Assembly (NCBI GenBank): GCA_900708905.1
Contig: CAADRB010000024.1
Span: 2,175,138 to 2,239,137 of the forward strand
DNA length: 64,000 nucleotides
Reading direction: 5' to 3'
Source of the DNA: Hymenolepis diminuta
Lineage: Eukaryota; Platyhelminthes; Cestoda; Cyclophyllidea; Hymenolepididae
The position numbers and the translations under genes are program-made. Below the pieces are notes generated by a model that was not told where the DNA came from, searched no databases, and saw nothing but the letters and a program-made list of their open reading frames with translations. The first letter of the stretch is position 1. The number at the start of each line of letters is the position of its first letter. This document shows positions 13,341 through 25,966 of the stretch, piece by piece.

Positions 13341-15440
13341 ATTCTACATTTGGTTATTGCGCATCCTAAAAATCTTTAATAGTAACCCTTTTCTACTAAT
13401 CGGCCAGAGTCCATTGAATTACCACCATTCAAATCTCTATTTACCATTTAATTAAGAGACACGTAAATATTTAGCTTTGGGGAATAAATATGGACAGAAA
13501 GCAGCATGAAATATCCCAATCAGAGAGCCATCTAGAGTACTTGAAAAAATATCACTCATCACATTGATAATTACATTTTAAATTTTCATTAGCATTTAGT
13601 GCACTTTAGATTCATAATATGATCTATGTGCTATTTGACAGTTACCGCCCATTTCCTGCAAAAGATTACCTAATCCATCACGCGATACTACTCTGTTCCC
13701 ACTGAATTTATCCCTTTTCCCAGGAAATTAGGACTGGTTGAGCTTCAGTTGGGTTGTGTTCAGTGTCTCTTTTGCCGAACACCATTGGTAATATTTATAA
13801 CGGCTGTTTATAGGATCATTGGTCTGACAAATTTTTGTAGTTATAATTTCGTTATCAGACTGTTGAATGATTAACTGTTGATGAAATCTTATTTACTAGA
13901 ACGAATTGGGCTGCACCAAGGTTACTATCAGGTCAGACCGTCATCCTAATTTTGACATCTAATGATTACCAGTGCAGACGCGGTGACCTCATGCAAAGGT
14001 ACTAATATACTGCCAGACCCGTTTTAGCTTGAATCATGGAGAAAAATTAAGCCCTCTCGTTGGATGTAGGGTAAAAGTAGAGCCCGTAGTAAATCATTTT
14101 TCAGATATCATAGAATTTTCGAATAATAATTTAACAAAACTCAGATGAAAAGAAGAGAAAAAGTCGCAAGATGTACGAATACCCCACTTAAATGGACTAA
14201 CTGATTCGTACAAAATGGACGTCGAGGATATAAATCCGCGAGATGAATCATGAAGTTTGAAATGTGGAAGAATATGGATAAAAAATTAAGTGCACAAACC
14301 GAATAAAAAGAATAACCACTTCATTGATAATATTTTGACTTTATTGTCAACTTCTAGTCCTCCCACCTCTATGACCCTTTATGAATGATCTAACTGCTTC
14401 CCACAATCAGACTCCGACATGGAATCTGAATTTTCGAACTTCCCATTAAATAAGTTGTGAGCAACTCGAACCGCAAATCAAGTGCATTGGGACTCTTATG
14501 ATACTCCGGCTTTCATTTGGATTTCTACCAAACGACCTTTTTCCTCACGCCTTAATAGACTGTTTGCTATTATCCGTGTGGAGTTACTTCCCTACCACAG
14601 CATAATATTATAACAATAAGAAAAATAAATTCCAACAAAAAGATTTTTAACTACTTCAATTTGTCGAAATCTTTCCGCAATTATCTGCCAAGGTATAGGA
14701 TTTTCTAAAATGTGTTGGGTATCTTTCTCCTCTACAGTTTCAATGTCCAGTCGTTTTAAAACAAAGCTCAAAAATAAGAAGTGTTAAAAGGTGGAGAGCA
14801 ATTTGTGGGGTGACCTACTCACAAATTGTTCATTCAACACACTTCAAATTTGATTGAAAATATGAAGGAGAGAGCGAATTTCAATCCCAAATACTGAACG
14901 CGCATCAAGTTGAACATCAAGCAGACTGTTTATAACTTTATCACAGTAATTAGTACATAAACGGTACTGATTAGGGGTGACTGGTTTATGTTATGAATTT
15001 GGACCTTTCACTTTTAAAGTCAATTTGTCATCATGGTTGGAAATAGATGTATGAATTATGAGGCATCCCGGTTCAAACAATATTTTCATTTAAGTACGAA
15101 GCTGAATCTTCCTTTAATTAATTATTTTCACCAGAAATCGAAAGTGTTTTACAAAAATAACATGGAATTTTCATCTGTAATGTCCACAACAAATAAACAA
15201 ACCTTCCAGTTACTTCAATTTGTCAAAATGCCTTCATAGAACAAATTCCAGCATTTTTCGAAGTCATGAAGCTGCCTGGCAGAATTTTTTATTCTCGTTT
15301 TCTATATGAATGTGAGATGGCCATAGTTACTGGATAATTTCTGTTAAGCGGTAATTGAAGAATCTGACTGTATGGCTGCTTTGCTACTAAGGCGAATCGG
15401 CTGATCGGGTGTCCGCTAAGTGCCATGTTAATCAAGGTGT
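13341..15440. other. Intergenic, no feature seen
   Basis: AT-rich sequence without exons or RNA genes that I can support. Weak tRNA-like wording near 13970-14020 (CGCGGTGACCTCATGC) may be another very old SINE copy. Confidence 0.4.
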
Positions 15441-15935
15441 TTATGTGGAATTAAACATGTGATTATTACCGTAAAAACTTTTGATCCTGGTTAGATTAGG
15501 AAATTTTTCGCTTGGACACAGCATCGATTTGATCGAGATCATACCTTTGCAGCTGTCTTTAATAAGTTGTCTATTCTCTGATAAGCATTCTTCCTCCCAT
15601 GTATACTGCCGAACGAATGTACTTCTTAATAACCATACCAGATCGCTTATTGGTGCCTCTGTTTCAAAATTCTTCATTATTATATACTTAGGAGCGTTCT
15701 GCTCGACCGATGAATGAGTAAAAATTACCAATGATGTATTTCCCAAACCTGTTACGATTCGATAATGACGAAAAGAGTAATTTCGAGCTAGATTTTGAAG
15801 ATTGAGTGATCGAGTCATTCCTATATCCGTAGTTGCAGATCGATCAGTTGAAATGCCTTTGAGAACGGAAAGGGAGAAAGGGAGGTAGTAATTTACTCGA
15901 TAAAAGAGGAAAATTTGTACCCTAAAATGCTTCAA
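15441..15935 (-). CDS. Orphan ORF, 164 codons, unrecognised
   Basis: An uninterrupted minus-strand frame of 164 codons, long for random sequence of this base composition. The product starts MKHFRVQIFLFYRVNYYLPF (hydrophobic, possibly a signal or anchor) and contains a more polar half with WLLRSTFVRQYTWEEECL and three Cys. I recognise no domain. No partner exons were identified around it. It may be an exon of an unknown gene, a remnant of a mobile element, or chance. Confidence 0.25.
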   Translation of the reverse strand: MKHFRVQIFLFYRVNYYLPFSLSVLKGISTDRSATTDIGMTRSLNLQNLARNYSFRHYRIVTGLGNTSLVIFTHSSVEQNAPKYIIMKNFETEAPISDLVWLLRSTFVRQYTWEEECLSENRQLIKDSCKGMISIKSMLCPSEKFPNLTRIKSFYGNNHMFNST

Positions 15936-16504
15936 ATTTTTGTGGAAATCACTCAGGGATATCTTCCCTTTTATTTCAGAAATACGTTTCCTGTAGATAA
16001 AACAAAATTAGAAGTGTTCAAGCCAAAGTTTGGGATATTCTTAGCTAACAGGAGGAGAAATTGTGAAAAAATATCAAATGTAAACAATTGTTAAGAAAAT
16101 ATTTGTTGTACATAATATAAACACATCTGGAATTTGGTTTTTATTTTTATAAGCCATTTTCAAATAATTATTCAACATTTTGTCATCGAATATTAAAATA
16201 TTATCAGTTATCAGAACCATTTTACTTTAGAACCCCCCTACTAATCCAAGTCAATGGGTTGTACCTGAGTGTATCTTATCCAATTAGCTGGACTACCGTC
16301 ATTTCCAAACAGTTTGTTTAGTATTGAAATTACGTCCAATTAATTTTATCCTCCCTGAATTAATTTAAAAGCTCCACTATGTTGTTCACCAGACTGCAGA
16401 ACTAAGTTTTTAGCTAACGTTACTCGTTGAAAAAGCGTTTTCCAACACCTAGCCATGGCAGAAAGGTGATACTCTAAAGCCTCCCTAATGGTCAGTTGAT
16501 GTTA

Positions 16505-16625
16505 AGACACGTTGTTTCCACTTGATCAGTTAAAGTTGTTTGCAGGCTATTCCCAGATAAATACTGAGGCCGTGATCGCTGACTGCAGAGATATGCAGTA
16601 CTACGACACTCCACTCCCCTAGTTC
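16505..16625 (-). repeat. Probable diverged SINE-like copy
   Basis: ACTGAGGCCGTGATCGCTGAC matches GAGCCCGTGATCACTGA in the copy at 36755-36870. Strongly diverged; edges uncertain. Confidence 0.3.
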
Positions 16626-17628
16626 ACCACAAATGGTGAAATTACCATCAGCCTATTATAGATTCTCGAACCAATTAGCAGCTTTTAATATTTGAGTATG
16701 GTTTTTAGTAACCAGTTTATTGAAATGATTTAATATTTTACATCTTCCTTGAAAAAAGCAATCATCACATTTTGATATCCTCCAGTCTACTGAACTAACA
16801 TCTTTACCACCTAATGCTATAATAACCAAGACTCAGATAAAGAACAGGAGTAATAACGTGAAACCTTCCAGATAAGGAATTTTCTGACGGTGTCCCTATT
16901 TTGACTAACGTGGTTGGTTATTCCGTTAATTGTGTATTGATTGGAGAGCATCCAACCCACGAACTCAAAATTCGTCTATGTTTACTCAGATCGCTAGGTA
17001 TGAATTATTCTGCTCCATGAGGGTCTGCAGTAGTCACTGATTCCAATTCACTACCAAGACTGAAATTAAAATCATAAGACGGAGGTCTGACAATGATTAG
17101 ATTTTATAGACTTTTTAGTAACCAATTGGAAATATTTTTTCTCTAATTAATATTTTCTCCTTCTGTTTCACTTACTATATTTGGGACCTATACCTTTCAA
17201 GGCCATCTTGTGTCCTCATGTGTTCCTTTTTGTGGGAGTAAATAAACCACTTAACCGACCTTTGAGTGATCATTGGTATGCTTAAATTTCCACACAATTA
17301 CCAATAACTGAACTATTCATCTATATATGCTACCCATTCCAACCGAACATCCGCTACACACATACACTCCCACTAAACTCTGCCCGTTACTGTCGTGCCT
17401 TCTCTCTCTAACCTTTTGCGATAGTGAAGGTATAAAAGGCATTGAGTCTGGAATAGCTAGAGACCAAAAATCAGATGCCCAGCTGTTTCCAATCCTTCTA
17501 AAATGCTATAGCAAATTTCTGATTATTTGCGGCTTCCTCCAAATTCCTCTTAAAGGCAATTTTTCATTGCTATCGAGCGTTGCTAACATTTAAAGTGAGT
17601 AAACACTTTCTACCTAACTTAAAGGGAT

Positions 17629-18006
17629 ATGTTTTGCAGAACTTCATTTCCTTCGATCAAAATAATTGCTTTCCAGATATCCTATCCTAAATTATTGTCA
17701 ACCTGTAAACGTCAAATTTTATGGATAATTATAAGTAGACTATTTTTTGATGCTATGTATTGCGGGGCGTACAATGCTACCAAGTCTGACCAAAAAAATC
17801 TTGCGCACGCGCTATCGATTGCGTTTCGAGTAAGCGCTGCCGTAGGTGCAGAGGCCTTCCAGCCAATTAGCGATCAGTATTCGTGCAGGGTAGCTTTAAT
17901 TGTACTATCCGCACGATACTTCCTGTGTTCTTGCTACTTTGGAAGTAGCCCAGCTACTTTTGGGAGTAATTTATGCAAAAGGTCAATTGTATTTGTCCGC
18001 AGCTAG
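17629..18006 (+). CDS. Orphan ORF in a locally GC-richer patch
   Basis: A frame of about 125 codons. Its middle (about 17756-17890) is richer in G and C than its surroundings and encodes AYNATKSDQKNLAHALSIAF and VSAAVGAEAF, which look more protein-like than the AT-rich ends. The rest is Cys/Ser/Phe-rich. No family is recognised and no splice partners were found. It could be a single exon or a transposon fragment. Confidence 0.2.
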   Translation: MFCRTSFPSIKIIAFQISYPKLLSTCKRQILWIIISRLFFDAMYCGAYNATKSDQKNLAHALSIAFRVSAAVGAEAFQPISDQYSCRVALIVLSARYFLCSCYFGSSPATFGSNLCKRSIVFVRS

Positions 18007-21000
18007 TTGGACTCTAAAAGGAGTACTAAGGTTTAGAAAAGGGCTCATTTGTATAGTATCTGCTAGGTAAATACACCAATTTCATCCATATTTGCAATAT
18101 ACCTTTTTGTCGAAATTCCTGTCCCCTCGGAACTTCACGCAATCCTTACATTATTCGACAAAGCAGTTGTAAAAATCAATTCAAACTCGGGTGTGCATTC
18201 CCTGTTGGGACTGAAAGAATAAAATTTGTATACATAGATCCTGTATCCTTGATTTTGCATTACAGATCTTGATGAGTTTTGCTTTCGGAAGTAAGTACTC
18301 CTGTAATAATCCATCACCATCTTTCTATTTAACTAACGAACATCCGAAATTCAGACTGTGTTAATTGTCTGACATAATCTTGAACAGTTAAATGTGTCGG
18401 GAGTCTTAAGTGAGAGCCTGTTCAATCAGTCGCAGCTAGGATATTATGGTAACCAATTCGTCCCTCTTCTGAGACAAAGTCATAAGGCACGATGAATCAC
18501 ACCTTTGGAAGAAGCCAAACTGGGGGATCGTTCATATACTTTGGGAAACATCTAACCAGCGTAAATCTGGCAAGTTAACTGACCTATCAGTGAATATGGC
18601 ATTCTTGTAATCGTTATCAGTGTTATAAAATGTTGACATTGACCGGTGTCTGGGAAGTTGGGTCAGATGTATATAGATGACACAATGGCCATCATCAGTG
18701 ATCAACTTTGCTGATGATATTGATTAGCGGAGGAGCTGCTGAATATGAGGTTCTCAATCTTGGACGAGAGATGATATCTCTCTTTAGTGTAACATAGCAT
18801 TACGTATAAAGTACCAGAAGAATCCAGAGAGAACACTTTTTGGATGAGCCACATCGTATTACATTATACCAACTACAACTGCTTAGATAGACAGACGAGA
18901 TACACTCAACGACGGAGGGAAGTCAATCATGCTCATGTTACAGAGTCTCAAATGAGTTTTTCATTTTGATAGTACGTGATATTTTTGCATCTGATAACAA
19001 TGATTTATGATATCGTTCATTTTTGCAAGATGAATATGAAATTTTAATTTCCTAATGCTGTCTAGGTAACGATTCAAGGAATTGCATGACGATTGTCAAC
19101 ATTCATTTTTTCTGGGATTGAGTGATAGGTCAATATTTCTCTTGAGTCATGAAAGTTGACGGACACGTAAAATAAAAAAAAAACAAATTCACAGAACTGA
19201 ATGGTCGGTCTTTATTAAGTAAATTGAGATAAAGGATTTATTCACTATTCACCCAGACAACCGGTCACGAACTGTGTGTAGTTGAAGGCCGAGGCTATGG
19301 TAGTGAAGTAGACAGAAAGACCTACGATGGGACAGACTAAATGTATGTTCACGTGACAAGGTATTAGCCGTATTGGCTTCTAGTTAATATCTTCCAGCAG
19401 AAACAAGAATAGGGAGTGAATAGGCCAAAGTTGAATAGATTCTTCTGGGATCGCAACGAATCTATAGATGCCCCTCGTATTGTGACCAACTAGACTGCTG
19501 AAGTACAAAAATAAATAAACAAATTTAAATAGAAATGATTTCACAGGTTTCTGTTCAACTAGATTCTGGACGTCCCAATTAGAGCTATCTTATTTGAAAT
19601 TACGCATTACCATTATCTTAGCGAGATCTTTGATATGGTCATTACAGAATCTACCACCACTATCTCCAGCCCGTGTTTTATTCTAGTGTCCAAGGCCCGG
19701 GATTATGAAAGTATCCGAGGATGAAAATTTGGTTTGTTACCCAAGAATATAATTTAGGAATAGGGATCAATCATCACGGCGATCACTTCAATCCGACTGA
19801 TGTCTACAGCCTGTAGCTTGAGGATTATCTGGCCCTGTTGAGCCCACCACTTTTCGTACATCTTTCAAGCCTAACGCGATCCTCTTACTGACTATTTCAA
19901 ATCAAATCGGATTTATGAAAATGACTTTTCTGCAGCCTACTTTCGTCGATGAGAGTTGATTTTTCATATAAACAGTTTAACGAAGAGGTACTTGGTTTAT
20001 TAAACTCTGCATACCATTACAAATGCTAGCCCCCTGTACTAACCTTGTGATAGAAAATTCTCATCCTAATTTTGCGGGCGGAGACTTTAATTCTGAAATA
20101 TTACAATATCCTCGAATAATTAAATCTGACCCGAATTTTTTAAATCCTAGTGATGAATTTACCTAAGAAACAATTCAAATTGATAAGCAAGCGATCATTT
20201 TAAGTAATGTATGGGGGTATTAAGTACCCTTGAATTAAAGTCCTACCGGATAAAATCTACGGAAAGTTTGCTGTAATTGTTCTTGTTTTTCTTCAATATG
20301 TATCGAATTTTCTTACGGTAAAAAGGGACTGAAAGCGGTTTTATTTTCTTGTTTCTTCTTCCGATTTCTGACGGAATTAAGTTAGGAAGTTCATGAGTCC
20401 GTGATTGTGATTCCTCCCTTTCATCCAACTGGCAAGATCCCTTTTCCCTAACTTTGAAATTCAGTCACATCATTTCGACGTTCCCATGTAGCTCCATCAT
20501 GATGTCTCAGTTTCAGAAGGCATAGTCATGGTTTCACGAGGAAAACACTGCTGTATTTCGAATAAAAACAGTTCAGAGATTATGAATGTGTAAACAAATT
20601 AAAAGATGGGACGTCAAACAGATGACAACTTAGCCATTTGTCAGGTTACATTAAACATAATCCTTAATAATTCTAATAATAAACTTGGATTTTTATATCA
20701 AAAATACCAGAAAATGGTGGATAATGAGATTCAAGGACCATACTCATCAAATCCCACGTTTAATTAGCTTACCAATAAACAGATCTGTTATTAACGTTTA
20801 CCTACTATTTAATCGCTGGTGAACGAAGCTTTCAATTTGGAAGTCTTACCAAACAAAAAATGGTTCAAGGCATCTTCCGCTTCAATTGTGGCAAGTTAAC
20901 ACTAATCGATCAGGTGTACTTTTGAAGCTTACAACTCGCCAAATACACTAATCACTAGGTTACTGAAAAGATTTCGAAAGGTCGACTATTGCGCAACGGT

Positions 21001-21778
21001 AACGCCGATTATCCACCTATGCTAGTATCAAGGTCAACCAGTGGCATTTCGACCGTGACTGGTCGGTTTTTAACTTCATAATGCACCTGTTTCATGTGGG
21101 CGAATTTGCGGCTTATGCAATAAACATAATCTTCTCACTGAGGTAATGACTATGTTACGAAAAGTTGGAAGATTTTAGAGAATATCTTAATTACAGTCCA
21201 AATGGATGGAAAGACAATAAAAAAGTGAATACAACATTAATGCATGAGACGGTGAACCAATGGGTAAAAACTGATGCGGCAACTAGCTTCCCTCATTCAT
21301 CTAAGATGGCTTAGCTTCTAAACACATCATTTATCTGCTAAAACGGAAAACATTTAGACCAAACTCAAAGGAAACATCGAATCTTTGATAAGTATTCAAC
21401 CATAGCAACACTTAACGATTTGAACTTAGTTCGACTTAATCCGCACATATTCGGCCGAAAGCCAACAAAACCGATCAAATAAAACCATACTCACACAATA
21501 AATGGATAGAAACACAGCAATCACTAAATCGACACTCCAGCGGACTTAGAGTAAATATGGAAAAAAAAACAAATTCATGAACCAGTTATTGGGAAAAAAA
21601 TAATTAACCAATTATTGAAAATTTGACCCAGATTTACCAGATTTTTCCAGTACCACGGGCACACATTGGGAAATGTAAGAGCAAAAAAATAAACATGTGG
21701 GAATAAGAGAAGGAGCTAAAATGACTAGTTCATTAGAATCGGGGTATAAAAATAATGCACATTAGAGGATTGGTCATG
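18007..21778. other. Intergenic, nothing recognised
   Basis: I found no convincing exon, RNA gene or repeat member in this stretch on either strand. Confidence 0.4.
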
Positions 21779-21796
21779 GAGAGAGAGAGAGAGAGA
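21779..21796. repeat. (GA)n microsatellite
   Basis: Nine GA dinucleotides followed by a short A-rich tract, about 80 bp past the stop codon of the 111-aa gene. Confidence 0.85.
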
Positions 21797-21873
21797 AAAA
21801 GAAAAGCCGATTTACAATGCAAGAAGACATGATGTAGATGGAGGAGAAAGAGAAGTATATAAAGTCACCGATA

Positions 21874-22209
21874 TCAAACTTGATTTTCTGTTGGATTCGC
21901 AGTCGGGGCACGTTCAGAAGGATCGATTTCTTGTACCTTTTGAGCCTCCGTCATTTTTTTGGTAAGATTACTTCCACGGCGTTGCATTTCTTGCATCCAA
22001 GGGGGGATTCCAGCCGCAGTCAACTTATCCCTTTGGGCTTTCTTTTTCAAGGCTGTTTCTCGCATCCATTCCGGGGCATCAGCTCCTTCGGTTTCAATTA
22101 GTTTTTCCCATCGACGTTCAACGTCTTTTGTGCGTTCATTTTCAAGTTTTCTTTTAAGAACTTCCTGTTTCCAGGCCGGGGCTTGAGATTGTTGTTCAGT
22201 AGCGGCCAT
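21874..22209 (-). CDS. Small phostensin/taperin-like protein with three Pro-x-Trp motifs
   Basis: A 111-residue, apparently single-exon protein starting MAATEQQ in a good context (GCCATGGC on the minus strand) and ending ENQV before TGA. Three spaced motifs repeat: PAWKQEVLKRK (about residues 11-21), PEWMRETALKKK (about 46-57) and PPWMQEMQRRG (about 69-79). The first resembles the N-terminal PxWKxxLLxRR sequence of phostensin (PPP1R18) and taperin, proteins that bind actin filaments. The rest is highly charged and probably helical, followed by a short polar tail. The repeat of the motif is seen directly; binding to actin is inferred from the family. The open frame, start context and CCAAT-rich upstream region support a real gene. 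A spliced extension downstream cannot be excluded. Confidence 0.6.
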   Translation of the reverse strand: MAATEQQSQAPAWKQEVLKRKLENERTKDVERRWEKLIETEGADAPEWMRETALKKKAQRDKLTAAGIPPWMQEMQRRGSNLTKKMTEAQKVQEIDPSERAPTANPTENQV

Positions 22210-22323
22210 GGCACGTTAAGAAGACCTTCCTGCGCGACTAAGCGAGTTAAGTATGGAAAGTCTTAATAACAGCTACTGTTCGCTAGTACATCCTTCGTCC
22301 AGCACACACGCACTTGATGTAGG

Positions 22324-22453
22324 CCAATCAGTAAGGGATTCATCCACACTGCATAGCCAATCAGACGAAAGCTCGCAACCAATCAGAGCACGCCAACGTC
22401 ATTGTCACTAAGGCGACACTGAGTAATTCACCTTAACGTTTCTCCTGGCCAAT
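22324..22453. promoter_or_regulatory. CCAAT-box cluster upstream of the 111-aa gene
   Basis: CCAATCAG occurs three times (22324-22331, 22357-22364, 22379-22386), with a fourth CCAAT (as CCAATAGG) at 22449-22453. All read on the plus strand, about 115-245 bp upstream of the minus-strand start codon at 22209. This arrangement fits an NF-Y-type proximal promoter, which works in either orientation. Transcription start not determined. Confidence 0.5.
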
Positions 22454-24599
22454 AGGTATTGATGAATCGCTCTGTTTTCCTTTTTCTAGCAGAATAATTG
22501 AAACTGAGCTTTTTAAATAATAGTGATAAAATATATGAATGTCTACCATTGAGCCAATAATTTCTACATAGTAATAATTCTTAAAAATATAGTGTCTAAG
22601 CTTGTTGGAATAAGTGTCAACGCGGTAGCCCTGGGTATCCGGATACTACTGGACTTGTCTTTGTGCGGCAGTTCGTACGCGAAATGATGGAATATGAGCA
22701 TAAAACGTTGAGAATTTAGAGCGACGATTTGGTTTAGTGATACTTCATGATCATTTAATTATTTGTTAAAGAAATTAAAAGAAAAATAATTTAAAAATTA
22801 CTAATAGAAAAGTCGTGAGTTTACAGAAAATCTGTCAAAAATATCCCCATCCATTCGCAGATATATTTTTTTAAAAAAATGGATTCAAATGAAAAAAAAC
22901 TGAAATTAACTCAGAATAAATAACATTTTTCAAATTAGGCCATTATATTTCATATCATGAAAATGTTATCACCTCGAGCATTTTGATGGAGAAATTTGCT
23001 CCATTATCGGTTTATTAACAACAGCAGATAGCCACAGGTATCATCTAGGCTGCTTCTGCGGCCTTGTTTCACTACGGCTACAGTTGCTCAGATCCGGGAG
23101 AAGGTGAATGACCTTCAGCTCAACTGACGGACCTTTTTGTTTAGAAAACATATTTGCCCATATAAATTTTGATCATTAAGAAATGACAGGCTGCCTGGTA
23201 AGTCAATAATTGCAGAAATTATGAAATTGCATACCCGACAATCGATAATCTGATCCGCAAGGTTTGAAACCTGTTTTTCAAACACAAATAACGATTTCAT
23301 CCTTTTCCTATAGTTCAGGTTTGAGGACATCGGACTATCGATTATTAGTACATTACTTTATATTCTAGAACTTTTCTAGCGCAATTATGCAATTAACTGA
23401 ATTCCATTTGATTTTATCTCAGTTCTCTGAGCATCGGTCTGAAGTAAATCTCACGAACTCTGAAAGTGCGCACATTCAGCTGTAAGCAGCAAATGCGACT
23501 CTATGGACTTCTATTGATGAGCACACTTTCAAATAAAATCTATTTATAACTTTGTAATAATTTAAGAGATATATCGATTGTATGCATTGAATACATTTCT
23601 TTTGTTGGAAGTTGTTTCTAATTCCAGTTCAAAATGTGATTCAACGGCCTGGATTTTGTGAGGTCGATTGTGTGAATAATAAGATGTAAAATATTTTGAA
23701 ATGAAAAAAAAACCACTTATACAAGTGCATATTTAGGACTGTTTATTGTGATCTAGAATTCTGATTGTATGCTAGTATTTTTATTTATAACCCCCGAGAT
23801 TATTATTAAATGCAGGTATGTTATTAATTGGATTTTACAAACCCGACTTGAGTCAATAAGCTCCTCTTGTGCTTTCAATCTGTTATTTTTCACGCAGTCT
23901 TTGGTATAAGCAATGAAGAAGAAGTATTCATCTTCTTATTTCTGGGTAATTAGCGTTCGTTGTAATCCCTCAGTAAGCTAGTAAGTACTCTAACTAGTCT
24001 TATATTTTCCGGTGCTGAGATCTTGGAGGAAAAGAAATGATAAGTTGGTAGAAAAATCTTCCACATACACTCTCATATGACTGAACTGATTCCCGTCTCG
24101 AACTGTTTGGTTCACATCCCAATTAATATTCTTACTTAGACGTGCTTAATACTGAGAGTAAGTAGTGCACTCAATTAATAATTAACTGATATATAAGAGA
24201 GATCAGAATAACTACCTGAATGTAAGTGATATCACAGGTTATTTAATAAATTACACTATAAATTTGAAATTGAAATGGAAAGAGAGTTTGTTAGAGTTGA
24301 AGATCTGGAAGCCTTTATGGTAAGTTTTAAGGATGACCTTGAAAGTGTCGGAAAAAATCTAGAAGATAATTCAAAATAGCTCGACAGCTCATAGCAATCA
24401 TGATAAACAAAATGGGTGAAATAGGGACCCAGCCCAAAAGAATGGGTTATAAAGTATGTTGTGTCTTTATTAAGGTGACAAAACGAGTGCACTGTCACAG
24501 AGGACTGCCTTAGAGACGATCTTTGAATAAGACAACATTTCAGTGACTTATTTGCTTCTCCTCCTTTAAAGAAAGAAATAGCATTAAGCTATGGTAGAT
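22454..24599. other. Intergenic, no gene recognised
   Basis: AT-rich sequence. Around 24275-24400 a short plus-strand frame (starting MERDFVRVEDLEAFM, with stops after about 40 codons) looks coil-like and may be mobile-element debris; it is too short to annotate. Confidence 0.35.
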
Positions 24600-25966
24600 A
24601 CTATGTTCTCGAACTTTTGGTGTTTAAATGGTTAATCGACAACGAAAAAGTCCCTGTCGACTTCACCTGAATAGATTTGGCTTTCAGCTTTCCTTTGGAA
24701 AGTTGGGATCCGCTGGAAATTGGAAATTGAAAATTAGTGAGTCATCAGATATTAAGGATAATTACAAAGTCACGGTTAAAAGAAATCAGTCAAAATGCAA
24801 AGGACCTCTTCGGTATGACCGGGTGTCCTGTCTCTACTAGTGGTAATCCCCACCTCAAAGGAAGTCGAGCGATAACAGCGCACTATCGACAGGACCACTG
24901 CTCCACAATCGCAACAGACAACAAGGAATTCTAGTATCAAATTTCTGATTGTTTTAAGTCATATAAAAGGCAAGAAGGACTGATAAGCCACTTATCATGC
25001 CTCTTATTGAAATCGGATTCCGTGCGGATAGTGGCATTTGTTTTTCCGGCTGATTAGAGAACTAATTATCATGAATCTCATGGACCATATAATAGGTACT
25101 ATCATTATTAATAAACGGATATATACACGCATATAGCGAAGTTCTGCTGACTCAGAAGATCTGAGTTTGTCAGAAGAATGCATGACATGATCTTGCAACA
25201 TATTTTTAAGTGTCTGAAGGAAGAGCAATACATAAGGAATGTTGTTCATCAAGGCCTCGAATACAGATCATACGTTCTTATACGAGAACAGAACAACTCA
25301 AGAGAGTTGTTTGATGCGAGCAAACTAATTAAAGCACCCAGAAAAGTAGGAGTGTCTTTGGCGAAAAAATTTCCATTGGGATGAAAAAGTCAATAGAAGA
25401 AATGATAGGTGGCTATGTGCGAGTGGACCCCACTGAAATGTCACCTGTAATGAAAGCGCACGAAGGTTCCACCAACAGTGCTGGTTTTCGGTCTTGTCAG
25501 CAGGGAGGGACACATCATTACTTCTCTTTTTTCATAGGGCCTTAGAATCAATGTAAATGCGGATGCTTATGTGGGGATTCATTAAACTATTGTTAAGCCA
25601 CCTTGGATAGACAATGTAGCCAATGGAAGACCCTACGTCTTCCAACAAGATTCTTCTCCATCTCAGAACGGTCTCAAAATCCACGATTGGATAGCGGAGA
25701 ATTTTCATCATCATGTCAAACCAAATTTATGGCCTCCTCCTAACTATTCACCAGACCCTAATCTTTTGCATTATTACGTGTCGGCCTGTGTGGGGAGTGG
25801 TTGGAAAGGAAGTTAATAAGCATCCCATAACACCAAATCCTCCACTCTGATGGAAGCAATAGCCCGAGCAATGGGGGACATCAGTAAAGACCACCCGATG
25901 AAAGCTTGCATTCCCATTAGAATTCGAACTGAATGGGCGATTGAAGCCGAAGGAGGATATGTGTAG
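24600..25966 (+). pseudogene. Decayed mariner transposase
   Basis: Fragments in different plus-strand frames match the order of a mariner transposase: GCPVSTSGNPHL in the N-terminal part (about 24820-24860), VPPTVLVFGLVSREGHIIT (about 25470-25525), GLRINVNADAYVG just after, then KPPWIDNVANGRPYVFQQD with the second catalytic Asp region, ENFHHHVKPNLWPP, and a C-terminus GSGWKGS to EAEGGYV before TAG. The expected LDYY next to the third acidic residue reads LHYY. Several in-frame stops and frameshifts interrupt it, so no active enzyme is made. The 5' edge is approximate and I could not define the terminal inverted repeats with confidence. Confidence 0.85.
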
